Source: VXMO01 sp965219405
Lineage (GTDB): Bacteria > Chloroflexota > Dehalococcoidia > UBA6926
Length of the DNA: 64,000 bases
NCBI GenBank assembly: GCA_965219405.1
Contig: OZ244736.1
Location: 434,001 to 498,000 of the forward strand
Direction: 5' to 3'
The notes under the pieces were generated by a model. It did not search any database, was not told where the DNA came from, and was given only the letters and a program-made list of their open reading frames with translations. Both the position numbers and the translations under genes were made by a program. Positions 44,997-53,488 of the stretch are shown piece after piece; the stretch's first letter is position 1; each line of letters opens with the position of its first letter.

Positions 44997-46058
44997 CTAC
45001 GAAGTGGGCACGTCTATGGCACGACCCGTCGCGTGCGATTCCTGGATCGCGTCCAGCACGCGCTGGCACTGCAGACCGTCATGGAAATTCGGAGTGGGCG
45101 ACTCTCCAGATTCAATCCCGCGGACAAAGTCCTGCACCTCAAGCCGGAACGGCAACAGGCGATGGTCGCGGTCATCGTCGAATGGGTGCAGTTCCTCAGG
45201 TATGGGGATCGTGCGCAACTCACGGGAATCATCATCAAGCCGTCCAACACGGACGGTCCCCTCCGGCGCAGGGTTGGGCCCCGCCTGGCTCAGGTGAATC
45301 GATCCCTCCGTGCCATAGAGCTGGATTGACCCTCCCTGTCCTAGCGGGGAGTTGAGGCTGCATGTCAGCGTTCCCCACGCGCCGTTGGCGAAGTCCATAT
45401 GGACACTGAACGCGTTATTCGTATCAGCAAGGCCGAACCCTGCCGGCACGTTGCCGTGGAGCGTGCCGCTGACGCGCGAGACATCGCCGAACCAGTGGCG
45501 TATGCCGTCGATGAAATGGGAGCCGAGCCCGCCGAGCATCCCGCCGCTGCCGACGGACGGAGCGGGAGGGGCAGCGCCGGGACGCCGCGCAAATCGCAAG
45601 TGCAGGGTGGCGGCAATATGGCGCGGCTCGCCGATGTAGCCCTCATCGATGAGCTGGCGCGCAAAGGCCCGCTCCGGCGCGAACCGGAACTCATGAGCGA
45701 TCATGTGCGTCAGACCGCGCTCATTCGCAATTGCGAGGAGCTCTTCAGCCTCAGCGGCGTTGGCCGTGAACGGCTTCTCGCACATCACGTGCTTGCCCGC
45801 CTCAAGCGCGGCCTTGGTCATCTCATAGTGCAGGCTGGGAGCGGTGACAACGCTGACGGCGTCGACGTCCGGATGTGCAATCAGTTCGTGGTAGTCCGTA
45901 AACGCGTTGGGAATGCCGAACTTCTCCGCGGCATCCTGAGCCCGTTCCTGCCGGCTAGCGCAAACGGCGACGACCTCCACTCCCTCGGACTGAAACCCGG
46001 GAATATGGACCGTAGCCCCAAACCCAACGCCAATAACCCCAACCCGAACACCTGCCAT
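44997..46058 (-). CDS. Gfo/Idh/MocA family oxidoreductase
   Basis: 353 residues from ATG 46058 (an in-frame start at 46070 is less likely). The NAD(P)-binding motif is VGVIGVGFGATVHIPGF, followed by the EKPFTANAAEAEELLAIA loop with Lys (the family's catalytic EKP) and AHEFRFAPERAFARQLIDEGYIGEPRH. Acts on a sugar or polyol derivative, not identifiable. Confidence 0.9.
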   Translation of the reverse strand: MAGVRVGVIGVGFGATVHIPGFQSEGVEVVAVCASRQERAQDAAEKFGIPNAFTDYHELIAHPDVDAVSVVTAPSLHYEMTKAALEAGKHVMCEKPFTANAAEAEELLAIANERGLTHMIAHEFRFAPERAFARQLIDEGYIGEPRHIAATLHLRFARRPGAAPPAPSVGSGGMLGGLGSHFIDGIRHWFGDVSRVSGTLHGNVPAGFGLADTNNAFSVHMDFANGAWGTLTCSLNSPLGQGGSIQLYGTEGSIHLSQAGPNPAPEGTVRVGRLDDDSRELRTIPIPEELHPFDDDRDHRLLPFRLEVQDFVRGIESGESPTPNFHDGLQCQRVLDAIQESHATGRAIDVPTS

Positions 46059-46145
46059 GATGTACCTCACCCCGCGTGCCGCGATGCACTCTTTACCGAT
46101 GTTGTTATGAGTATGGCATGGGGTGGGGGCGGGGCTTAGTCTTGA

Positions 46146-47519
46146 TTATCCGACAATTCGCAGATATCGGTACACATCCGCATCGTCGCCTTTGCCTCTT
46201 ATCTCCGAGCAGTAGTAGCAGTCTGGGGCAGGAGCTCCAGTGTAGACGGTTACAATACCTCTCTCACCATGGTATTTCAGGAGTTTCTTTGGCTGTCTCT
46301 CCATACCGGCAGCCAAGAGCATGAACTCAGTTACTCCGAGAGAGGCGATGAGTCCGTTGATGGACACGACTGAAGGCCCAGCCTCTCTCAGGTCATTCAC
46401 TGGAACTCCGTAGATGGCTTCATGATCCTTTCTTTGTTTATCGCTCATAAGGTCGATGCGGACCTGCTCAGTATCCAGTTCGCCGTAACAGACCAAGCAG
46501 CCCTTGCCATCCAATACCGCGCACACCCTACCCCCATACCTGGCTCCCTCATCGGTTATGTCTGACGCCAGATCAAAGTACGGCTTGGCGTAGGCTACGC
46601 ACAGCTCATTCAGAATCAGCCTTGCCCCGTCGTTATCCAGACAACCGAACACATAATCACACGAAATGATGGCATCGAAAGCGGTCTGGCTGCGTAGGGA
46701 TTCAGGGATAGAAATCACGTCAACCCGCGGATTGGTCTCGCCAGCAAGCCGTTTCCCGAGAGTGACTTTGGTCATACCCGGAACAGGATCATCGTGCCGA
46801 AGTCCGACGTACCGATTGCGGTTCGTCTCGTCGACCTCTTCACAGTCGATCAAGACAAGCTTCCCCACGCCGAGTAGGGCAAGCTGCTGAACAACGTGCG
46901 TCCCGAGACCACCGATGCCGACAACCGCAACGCTGGCGTCGGCCAACCGATCCTGTCCCCATTGGCCAAAGAAGCGCACATTGCGATCATATCTCTCGCT
47001 ATCCGTGGCGAGGGATGAAAGTTTAGTGGGCCTAAGCAGTTCCCCACCCACGACGATGCCGTCTAGGTACCGGGACTCCCTTGGATCCACCATCCACACC
47101 AGTCCATCGAAGTCGGTCTCGGTGACGACTACTGCGAAGTATGGTCGCTTACGCAAACGCCACCAGGCATGAGGGACGAATTCTTGGAACCCACGCTGAT
47201 CACTATTGGAGAAATCTGCTGGACGGGGTCCCAGGTGAGAGTGGAACTCCACGATTGATGCCTTAAGGTCATGGGCTCGCTTGATGACCCTGGCACGAGT
47301 CTCGTCCGTGAGCTCCAACCCATGCCTTGTGCGTTCAGCAAAACCATCAGTGGAGACGGGATACCATTCGACGTGCTCAAAGACTTGTACGTCATCGTTG
47401 CTGGGCGCAGGAGTAACAAAGACGAAACAGGCAGATTCCTGGCTTGGGTCACTAGGAAGTAGATGTGCCCTGATGTCCGCGTAAACGTCAGCCGGCAGAC
47501 TGAGAAGAACTTGCCCCAT
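46146..47519 (-). CDS. JAB isopeptidase-E1 (ThiF) fusion of a ubiquitin-like system
   Basis: 457 residues. N-terminal JAB domain (~1-150) with Glu28, HSH (93-95) and Ser104/Asp107, i.e. H-x-H-x8-S-x2-D, one residue longer than the usual spacing. The C-terminal E1/ThiF domain (~175-457) has the nucleotide loop GIGGLGTHV (201-209), VDETNRNRYV and two zinc CxxC pairs, GCLVCYG (341/344) and DCYYCSE (434/437). The usual E1/MoeB cysteine two residues before EAG is Leu377, so a cysteine thioester intermediate is not supported. It should adenylate the Ubl and perhaps remove conjugates. One base after the E2-like stop. Confidence 0.85.
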   Translation of the reverse strand: MGQVLLSLPADVYADIRAHLLPSDPSQESACFVFVTPAPSNDDVQVFEHVEWYPVSTDGFAERTRHGLELTDETRARVIKRAHDLKASIVEFHSHLGPRPADFSNSDQRGFQEFVPHAWWRLRKRPYFAVVVTETDFDGLVWMVDPRESRYLDGIVVGGELLRPTKLSSLATDSERYDRNVRFFGQWGQDRLADASVAVVGIGGLGTHVVQQLALLGVGKLVLIDCEEVDETNRNRYVGLRHDDPVPGMTKVTLGKRLAGETNPRVDVISIPESLRSQTAFDAIISCDYVFGCLDNDGARLILNELCVAYAKPYFDLASDITDEGARYGGRVCAVLDGKGCLVCYGELDTEQVRIDLMSDKQRKDHEAIYGVPVNDLREAGPSVVSINGLIASLGVTEFMLLAAGMERQPKKLLKYHGERGIVTVYTGAPAPDCYYCSEIRGKGDDADVYRYLRIVG

Positions 47520-47520
47520 G

Positions 47521-47925
47521 TCACGCCCCCTCCTTAAAACGGTCAGCGAATCCCCTTACCCAGTGAAGGAGATTCGAACCCTTGTGAACGTCTGCCGTCG
47601 ATTGCCATAGTCCGTCAACGGGGGCCCACGAAAAGAGGCCCCATGTCCCTCCAAAGGGAGGCTGATTGTCGGCCGGCTCTGTGTAGTTGTCTGGGCCGGT
47701 GCCTTGGAACTGTATTCCAGAGGGGACGTAGAATCCGTACGGAGGCGCTCCGGGATAGCCTTCACCAATCTGGAAGGCCACATCTGTTGCCGCCTGGCTC
47801 CACCCTTCAGGAAGTGGATACGAAGAGACCCGCACCCAGCGGCCCTCCTCTACGTAAGCCACCTCGGGATGATCCTGCTGGATGAGCGCCAGCTCCGCTT
47901 CGATACGCTCCTGCACTATCATCAC
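47521..47925 (-). CDS. E2-like protein (prokaryotic E2 family E), cysteine-free
   Basis: 134 residues (GTG 47925 or ATG 47922). Its fold and motifs match the prokaryotic E2 family E: YPLPEGWSQAATDVAFQI, YPGAPPYGFYVPSGIQF, then GGTWGLFSWAPVDGLWQ. The protein has no cysteine at all, so it cannot form the usual E2 thioester. Thr94 or Ser99 in the GGTWGLFSW segment are candidate nucleophiles (inference). The ATG overlaps the Ubl stop (TGATG), indicating coupled translation. Confidence 0.8.
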   Translation of the reverse strand: MMIVQERIEAELALIQQDHPEVAYVEEGRWVRVSSYPLPEGWSQAATDVAFQIGEGYPGAPPYGFYVPSGIQFQGTGPDNYTEPADNQPPFGGTWGLFSWAPVDGLWQSTADVHKGSNLLHWVRGFADRFKEGA

Positions 47926-48167
47926 CCCCGCTGGAACTTGATTTTCTTTGAGAATCCCATGCCGGGCCTCAGCTTCACGACTTCGCCTGGCTCCAGGTTT
48001 CGTTCGGTACCGTCTTCCAGGTCAATTAGAACTACTCCTTCCGAAACATCCCAGCCGCCTAGGGCGGCTACCTCCTCCGTTGTGATCGTGTCTTTGTCCC
48101 AGGGCTTGAATTCGCCCTCAATGTCGATTTCAAACTTGGTCTCTCGTGCGGTCTGCTGCATCATCAT
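47922..48167 (-). CDS. Ubiquitin-like (multiubiquitin-domain) protein with C-terminal Gly
   Basis: 81 residues with a single beta-grasp domain of the multi-ubiquitin family: KFEIDIEGEFKPW, TITTEEVAALGGW, GVVLIDLEDG and GMGFSKKIKFQRG at the end. It ends in RG-stop, so the glycine needed for adenylation is free without processing. AAGGA precedes three consecutive ATG codons. First gene of the three-gene operon, under the promoter at 48221-48248. Confidence 0.82.
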   Translation of the reverse strand: MMMQQTARETKFEIDIEGEFKPWDKDTITTEEVAALGGWDVSEGVVLIDLEDGTERNLEPGEVVKLRPGMGFSKKIKFQRG

Positions 48168-48220
48168 TGTCCTTACTCACGGCTCCCTGCCGGCGGCAGA
48201 ACTTCATTCGCCGTAACATC

Positions 48221-48248
48221 ACTATAAGCGAACCATGAGGTATGTCAA
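48221..48248 (-). promoter_or_regulatory. Near-consensus promoter of the ubiquitin-like operon
   Basis: On the minus strand TTGACA (48243-48248), 16-bp spacer, TATAGT (48221-48226), giving a leader of about 50 nt. The -35 is overlapped by the palindrome at 48246-48258. Confidence 0.72.
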
Positions 48249-48258
48249 CTATTAGTTG
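48246..48258. promoter_or_regulatory. Putative operator: perfect palindrome between divergent promoters
   Basis: CAACT-ATT-AGTTG, 5-bp arms around a 3-bp spacer. It overlaps the -35 of the ubiquitin-like operon and covers the -35 position proposed for the divergent HTH-ImmA/IrrE gene. Such placement fits repression of both promoters by the HTH protein, as in autoregulated operons (inference). Confidence 0.55.
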
Positions 48259-48277
48259 CCTTGCTTTTGCGATTTGG

Positions 48278-48286
48278 TGCTATGAT
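48278..48286 (+). promoter_or_regulatory. Extended -10 of the HTH-ImmA/IrrE gene
   Basis: TGC-TATGAT, an extended -10, about 36 bp before ATG 48323. TTGCCT at 48256-48261 is a possible -35 but with a 19-bp spacer. Leader about 30 nt with AAGGAGG. Confidence 0.5.
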
Positions 48287-48322
48287 GGCCGTACCGCACT
48301 TTACCCGCAAGGAGGATCCATC

Positions 48323-49477
48323 ATGGTTGCGGAGCAGTTGCGGCAAGCCAGGTTGGCAACCGGGCTGACGCTGCAGGAACTGGCCGATAGGCTTGAGAAC
48401 ACGGTTACGCGCCAAGCTCTCTCAAAGTATGAACGGGGTACTTCTCAACCATCGCCGACGCGAATCATTGAATTGGCAAGCGCGCTGAATGTTCCGCCAT
48501 CGATTTTTCTGAAGGAATCTCCCGCAAGCATTCGCTGGTTGGCATTTCGTAAGCGGGCCACCATCAAGGGTGCACGACTGGATCACTTGACAGCTCGCGC
48601 TTCTCAACGCGTGGAGGCCGAGATGCGCTTACGCGACATGTTCTCCGTGAGCCGACACCACAATTTGCCAGCGCCAATTGACGTTCACAGCCTTGACGAT
48701 TGCGATTATGCTGCCGCTGCGTTGCGAATCAGATGGGACCTTGGCTACCGTCCAATCACCGGCCTGATCGATCTGCTTGAAGAGCGTGGGGGCGCCATAA
48801 TAGTTGAGCACATTCAGGACGGTTTCGACGGACTTTCCGGATGGGCAGGACAGACCCCAATTTTGGTGCTAAATACAGATATGCCCCCTGACCGGGTCCG
48901 TCTCAGCGCAGCCCATGAAATCGGACATCTCGTCATGGTGCGCACCGGTGACGACAAGCAGGATGAAGAGTTTGCCTTTCGCTTTGCCGCCTCATTTCTC
49001 GTACCGCCGGACGCTGTTCGAAATGAACTAGGCATGCGCCGCCACGATTTGGATCTTGACGAACTCGCTCTTCTCAAGCAACGTTGGGGTCTGAGCATGC
49101 AGGCGTGGATCAGACGTGCGCGGGACATCGGTACTATTAGTACCCCCCTCTATACATCTCTCAATGTATTGTTTCGCCAAGAAGGGTGGAATCAAGTAGA
49201 GCCTTATCATTACGTGGCCAATGAATTACCGTCTTTGTTCCGTCGCCTTGTCTCGCACGCCCGTAGTAAGGACATGATTACGGCGGAAGAGGCGCGGCGA
49301 CTCAATCCTGAAACGGAATACGATGGCGCGGCGGCTCCTGAATCCGGGCGGTCACTTCGCGACTTGGCGCGATTAGCCCGTGAAGAGCGCAATCAAGTGC
49401 TGCAGGACGCCGCGATTGCCATCGACTCCGACCAGACAGACGACTGGGATTCCATCCCTGACGACGACATGGACTAG
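48323..49477 (+). CDS. HTH (XRE)-ImmA/IrrE metalloprotease fusion regulator
   Basis: 384 residues from ATG 48323, with a strong AAGGAGG upstream (an in-frame start at 48242 lies in the promoter region). Residues ~1-60 are an XRE-type helix-turn-helix (LTLQELADRLENTVTRQALSKYERG). The ImmA/IrrE peptidase has HEIGH at 198-202. Such proteins act as DNA-binding repressors inactivated or activated by proteolysis; an HTH/ImmA-type pair (CapH/CapP) is known to control CBASS defence. Here it abuts the MazF-type gene (0-bp gap) and diverges from the ubiquitin-like operon, so it could regulate both and serve as the antitoxin (inference). Confidence 0.88.
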   Translation: MVAEQLRQARLATGLTLQELADRLENTVTRQALSKYERGTSQPSPTRIIELASALNVPPSIFLKESPASIRWLAFRKRATIKGARLDHLTARASQRVEAEMRLRDMFSVSRHHNLPAPIDVHSLDDCDYAAAALRIRWDLGYRPITGLIDLLEERGGAIIVEHIQDGFDGLSGWAGQTPILVLNTDMPPDRVRLSAAHEIGHLVMVRTGDDKQDEEFAFRFAASFLVPPDAVRNELGMRRHDLDLDELALLKQRWGLSMQAWIRRARDIGTISTPLYTSLNVLFRQEGWNQVEPYHYVANELPSLFRRLVSHARSKDMITAEEARRLNPETEYDGAAAPESGRSLRDLARLAREERNQVLQDAAIAIDSDQTDDWDSIPDDDMD

Positions 49478-49852
49478 GTGCTGAGGCTGCGTGTGGAAAG
49501 CGGTGCTCCCACGCGCGGCGAAGTTTGGCTAGTCCGATTTCCACGCGCCATCGGCGTTGAGGTGCAGGAGGATCGCCCTGCAGTGGTTGTTAATTCCTCT
49601 GCATTCGACAACCTGGAAATCCGAATAATTGTGCCGCTAATGACCTGGCAAGAGGACTTCGCCGAACGACTCAATAAAGTGCATATAGCTCCTAACGAAC
49701 AAAATGGCCTTCGTCACGATTCGGCCGCAGATTTTCTTCAGGTTCGTAGCGTCTCGACCAAACGGCTCCTTCGCCGGATCGGAGCACTGAACGCGGCGCA
49801 AATCGAGGAAATCGTCGCCGGCATCGTCATCGCCATTGACTACCAGCCATAG
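49478..49852 (+). CDS. MazF/PemK-type toxin
   Basis: 124 residues from GTG 49478, or 119 from GTG 49493, which has a better-spaced GAGG. RGEVWLVRF, EDRPAVVVNS, IIVPLMTW, GLRHDSAADFLQVRSVSTKRLLRRIG match MazF/PemK mRNA interferases, including the conserved Arg in RxxxW context and DSA/QVR strands. It has no separate small antitoxin gene; the upstream HTH-ImmA/IrrE protein is the only candidate. Confidence 0.82.
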   Translation: MLRLRVESGAPTRGEVWLVRFPRAIGVEVQEDRPAVVVNSSAFDNLEIRIIVPLMTWQEDFAERLNKVHIAPNEQNGLRHDSAADFLQVRSVSTKRLLRRIGALNAAQIEEIVAGIVIAIDYQP

Positions 49853-49896
49853 TCTGTCTCAGAGGTGGAACGGAGGCAGCCACCCCCCTCCTCCCC

Positions 49897-52152
49897 TTAC
49901 GCCCCATCCTTCCCCCTAATCCCCGCCAGCAACCTCTCCGGGTGGATGGGGATCTCATACGGCCGCACACCACAGGCGTCATAGACCGCGTTGGCTATGG
50001 CTGCTGCGGTTGTGATGTTTGAGTGCTCGCCGACGGCCTTGATATTGTAGTTGCCCCAGCCGCTTGGCGCTTCAACCAGGATCGTCTCCAGCTCCGGAAT
50101 GTCCGGCTCCGTTGGCGCCTTGTAGTCCGCGAGCGACGGGTTGGAGACGCGACCTGACTCATCCACCGTCAGGTCCTCCATCATCGCGTGGCCGATGGCC
50201 TGCACAAGGCCGCCCTCAACCTGCCCGTGGAAGCCGATGGGGTTCAGCACGCGGCCAACATCATGCACCGCCGTCATCTTCTCAATCTTCACTCGACCCG
50301 TATCCGTGTCCACGCTGACTTCAGCCACCTGCGCGACGAACGATGTCATCGGTGACATCATCAGCGGCCCGCCCTCCGGCGCCTTATTGCGGCCCGAAAC
50401 AGGCTCGCCGCTCCGCCGCACGATGTCCTCCATCGGAACGCTCTCATTCGTCCGTGAATTCGTCAGCGCGCCATTGCCGTACTCGACGACGGACTCATCC
50501 CAGCCGTTGAACTCCGCCGCCAGCCGTTTGAGCGTTGACTTGACCTCTTCCGAGGCCTCCGTTGCCGCCATGGGGCCGACCATCGACGCGCGAGAGCCGC
50601 CAAAGCCGAGGTCGAACATGGCGGAGTCCATTTCATCCGTGCTGAATGGCACGACGCTGACGCGATCCATCTCAACCTGCATCTCCTCCGCCACAGTCTG
50701 TCGGATGAGCGTGTTGACGCCGGTGCCGGGGTCGAAGAATGAGGTGCGCGCCGTGATACCACCGTCCTCCCCAACGATGACAGCCGCCTGCGTCATGCCG
50801 CCGTACTGCGGCCGGTGTCCATAGGCGATGCCGCGGCCAACGTTCGCGGGTCGCGGCTCAGCCATCTTGCCTGCCCGCGCCGCCTCTTCAATGATCTTGT
50901 CCGCGATGATGCCCGAGAACATGTGGCCCGTAGGCGTATCGTCGCCCTCGTGCACCACGTTCTTCAGGCGGAACTCGACCGGATCCATACCGAGTTCCTC
51001 CGCGACAATATCCATGATGGATTCGCCCGCGAAGATGCCCTGCACCTCGCCCGGGCCTCGCTGGAAGCCGCCGGGCACCGTGTTCGTCGCCATCTGCCAC
51101 GTATCGATGCGCGTGTTGGGGATGCGGTACGGCCCCGCCACCTCATTCGCGCCGGGCAGGCTGCCGCTCGGCGAATAGGCGCGATACGCCCCCGCGTTGA
51201 AGTAAATATCGGATTCCCACGCCGTGATCGTGCCGTCGCGCTTGACGCCCACCTTCACGTGCGCCTCGGAGCGATGGCGAGGGTTCATCGCCATCAACTC
51301 CTCGGAGTAGTCCATGGCGAACTTGACCGGGCGGCCTGTGCGTTCGGCGAGCGCGTAGCAGATCGGCACGCCGACGATGTCACCCTTGCCGCCGAAATCG
51401 CCGCCGACATAAGCGAAATTGATGACGACCTGGGAGGGGTCGCGGCCCGTTAGCGCCGCAATCGCCATGCGGTTTGACATGGGGGACTTGGTGCCGATCC
51501 ATGTCTGTACCGTGCCGTCGTCCTCAATGGCGACGACGCAGTTGTGCGGCTCCAGGTAGAGCTGATGGGTGCGGGATGTTTCGAAATCACGCTCGACAAT
51601 GAGGTCCGCCTCCGCCATACCCGCCTCAACGTCTCCCTTGCTCCAATTGTTGTGGACGACGGCGTTCGAGGGGCCGTCAAGCGGGTTAGTCACACCACCG
51701 TAGCTATTGAAATCCGGATGCAGAATCGGCGCATCGGGCGCGCGGGACTCCGCAATGGTCACGACTGCGGGCAGTTCCTCGTACTCCACGTCGATGAGGT
51801 CGAGCGCGGTTTCGGCAGTCTCCTCGTCGTCCGCGGCAACAGCGGCCACCTTGTCGCCGATGTACAGCGCGCGATCCCACGCGATGACCGGCTCATCCTG
51901 TATCGTCTTGCCCCACCGCTGGCCCTCCACATCCTTGCCGGTGATGACGGCGTGGACGCCGGGCAGCGCAAGGGCCGCAGAGGCATCGATGGAGACGATA
52001 CGGGCGTGGGCATAGGGTGAGCGCAGCACCTTGCACCACAGCGTGCCGGGCGGCATCACGTCTATCGAGTACTTGCCTTGGCCAGTCACCTTCTCCGGGC
52101 CGTCCGCGCGGCCAACGGGCTGTCCGATAACGCGATGTTCTGCGGTTGCCAT
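49897..52152 (-). CDS. Xanthine dehydrogenase family molybdopterin-binding subunit
   Basis: 751 residues, a complete large subunit. Motifs in order: GQGKYSIDV, YVGGDFGGKGDI (glycine-rich molybdopterin contact), GGFQRGPGEVQGIFAGE (normally RAFG-like), GFGGSRASMVGP, and IKAVGEHSNI with the active-site Glu. It hydroxylates an unidentified substrate. No FAD or 2Fe-2S subunit is adjacent. ATG 52152. Confidence 0.94.
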   Translation of the reverse strand: MATAEHRVIGQPVGRADGPEKVTGQGKYSIDVMPPGTLWCKVLRSPYAHARIVSIDASAALALPGVHAVITGKDVEGQRWGKTIQDEPVIAWDRALYIGDKVAAVAADDEETAETALDLIDVEYEELPAVVTIAESRAPDAPILHPDFNSYGGVTNPLDGPSNAVVHNNWSKGDVEAGMAEADLIVERDFETSRTHQLYLEPHNCVVAIEDDGTVQTWIGTKSPMSNRMAIAALTGRDPSQVVINFAYVGGDFGGKGDIVGVPICYALAERTGRPVKFAMDYSEELMAMNPRHRSEAHVKVGVKRDGTITAWESDIYFNAGAYRAYSPSGSLPGANEVAGPYRIPNTRIDTWQMATNTVPGGFQRGPGEVQGIFAGESIMDIVAEELGMDPVEFRLKNVVHEGDDTPTGHMFSGIIADKIIEEAARAGKMAEPRPANVGRGIAYGHRPQYGGMTQAAVIVGEDGGITARTSFFDPGTGVNTLIRQTVAEEMQVEMDRVSVVPFSTDEMDSAMFDLGFGGSRASMVGPMAATEASEEVKSTLKRLAAEFNGWDESVVEYGNGALTNSRTNESVPMEDIVRRSGEPVSGRNKAPEGGPLMMSPMTSFVAQVAEVSVDTDTGRVKIEKMTAVHDVGRVLNPIGFHGQVEGGLVQAIGHAMMEDLTVDESGRVSNPSLADYKAPTEPDIPELETILVEAPSGWGNYNIKAVGEHSNITTAAAIANAVYDACGVRPYEIPIHPERLLAGIRGKDGA

Positions 52153-52343
52153 GAAAGTAGTCCCTTCCCTATGAATAGGTTGGCCGAAGCCGTGTCCCTA
52201 ACGAATCTGTCGGAATTATACGGGACTGCGGGCTGACAGACGCGTCATAGACCCCTGACTGCTCAATAGGGGAAGGTCAAGATGGGGGTGAACCAGGAGG
52301 TCAGGCAGCCGCGCAAGGAATGCGCGTCTGCAGAGTGGCTCGT

Positions 52344-53078
52344 CTAGCCCTTCACGCCGGAGATGGACGCGCTGTACCAGAACTGCCCGTCCACGGTGTC
52401 TTCGTCCTGCGGGGCGCTCTCCACCGTCACGTCGGCAAAACCCGCCCGGCGAACCGTGTCGGCGTATTCAGTATCAGGCAGCGAGCCGGCGACGCAACCG
52501 GTCAGCAGCGCCATGTCCTGCATCTCCGCGTCCGTCGCGGGCCGTGTCAGCACGATGTCCGACACCATGATCCGTCCGCCGGGCCGCAGCACGCGAAACG
52601 CCTCTCGGAACACGGCGTCTTTGTCCGGGGCGAGGTTGATGACGCAGTTGGAAATCACCACGTCAACAGTCGAATCCTCAAGCGGCAGCGCCTCGATGTC
52701 GCCATGCTTGAACGAGACGGTGTCGAGGCCCAGCTTGGTGGCGTTCTCGTTAGCCTTGTCGATCATGTCCTGCGTGAAGTCCACGCCGATGACCGCGCCC
52801 TGTTCACCAACCTGCTCGGCGGCGAGGAAGCAGTCGAGGCCCGCGCCGCTGCCCAAATCCAGCACCGTCTCGCCGGGCTGCATGCTGGACAGCGCGACGG
52901 GATTGCCGCACCCAAACGTCACAACGCTGCCGGGCAACTTCTCCAGAACCTCAGCCGGATAGGCGGACAACGATTCAGAGTCCCCGCAGCAGGCATCGGC
53001 ATCGAGCTCAATCGCATTACGCAGCTTGTCTGCATATGACTCCGATACGACGACTTTGAGTTCAATCGGCGAGTTCAT
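52344..53078 (-). CDS. arsM: Arsenite S-adenosylmethionine methyltransferase-like protein
   Basis: 244 residues. The SAM loop is VLDLGSGAGLDCFLAA. The arsenite-binding cysteines of ArsM are in place: ACCG near residue 30, SNCVINL about 150 and TGCVAGS about 200. It methylates As(III) to volatile or excreted species. Chemical fit is good; in vivo substrate is inferred. It starts at ATG 53078. Confidence 0.85.
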   Translation of the reverse strand: MNSPIELKVVVSESYADKLRNAIELDADACCGDSESLSAYPAEVLEKLPGSVVTFGCGNPVALSSMQPGETVLDLGSGAGLDCFLAAEQVGEQGAVIGVDFTQDMIDKANENATKLGLDTVSFKHGDIEALPLEDSTVDVVISNCVINLAPDKDAVFREAFRVLRPGGRIMVSDIVLTRPATDAEMQDMALLTGCVAGSLPDTEYADTVRRAGFADVTVESAPQDEDTVDGQFWYSASISGVKG

Positions 53079-53273
53079 TTCGCTACTCCTAAGCTGTCAT
53101 TCCTGCTGGGGACTCACAGGATAAATGAGTAAGACTTGGAAGGGAATCCCCGCGAAACACAGGCAGGGGTTTCCTGTTGATCATTCGCGTCCTATGTTTT
53201 GCAAGGATGGAAATAGTCGTCAGTTGAGCGTAGAAGCCAGACTTGGCTGCTGAGAAGTTCTGCAGCGGAAAGG

Positions 53274-53453
53274 GTGGCCAACGGATCCACCGAGGCGCGC
53301 GTGGGCGCAGTGCTTTCAGTGGCTATGGGTGCCCTGGTTTTAGCCAATGCGTACTTCGTCAATAACGGTGACTTGTGGCCACTACTCAACCCGGCGCGAA
53401 TGCTTACCGAGCTGGCCTGGGCCGCCGTTGCCAGTGAGGGAAACAGAATCTAA
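53274..53453 (+). CDS. Possible small membrane protein, and the rest of the 53079-53488 gap
   Basis: GTG 53274 opens 59 codons with a hydrophobic stretch GAVLSVAMGALVLANAYFV and a terminal LTELAWAAVASEGN. The start context is weak (AAAGG only 1 nt away). The frame is open back to 53217, but no better start is visible. The remainder of the gap holds nothing I recognise. Confidence 0.3.
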   Translation: MANGSTEARVGAVLSVAMGALVLANAYFVNNGDLWPLLNPARMLTELAWAAVASEGNRI

Positions 53454-53488
53454 ACGGAAACGGCAAGGCCCCGGCAACGGCTGGCGCT

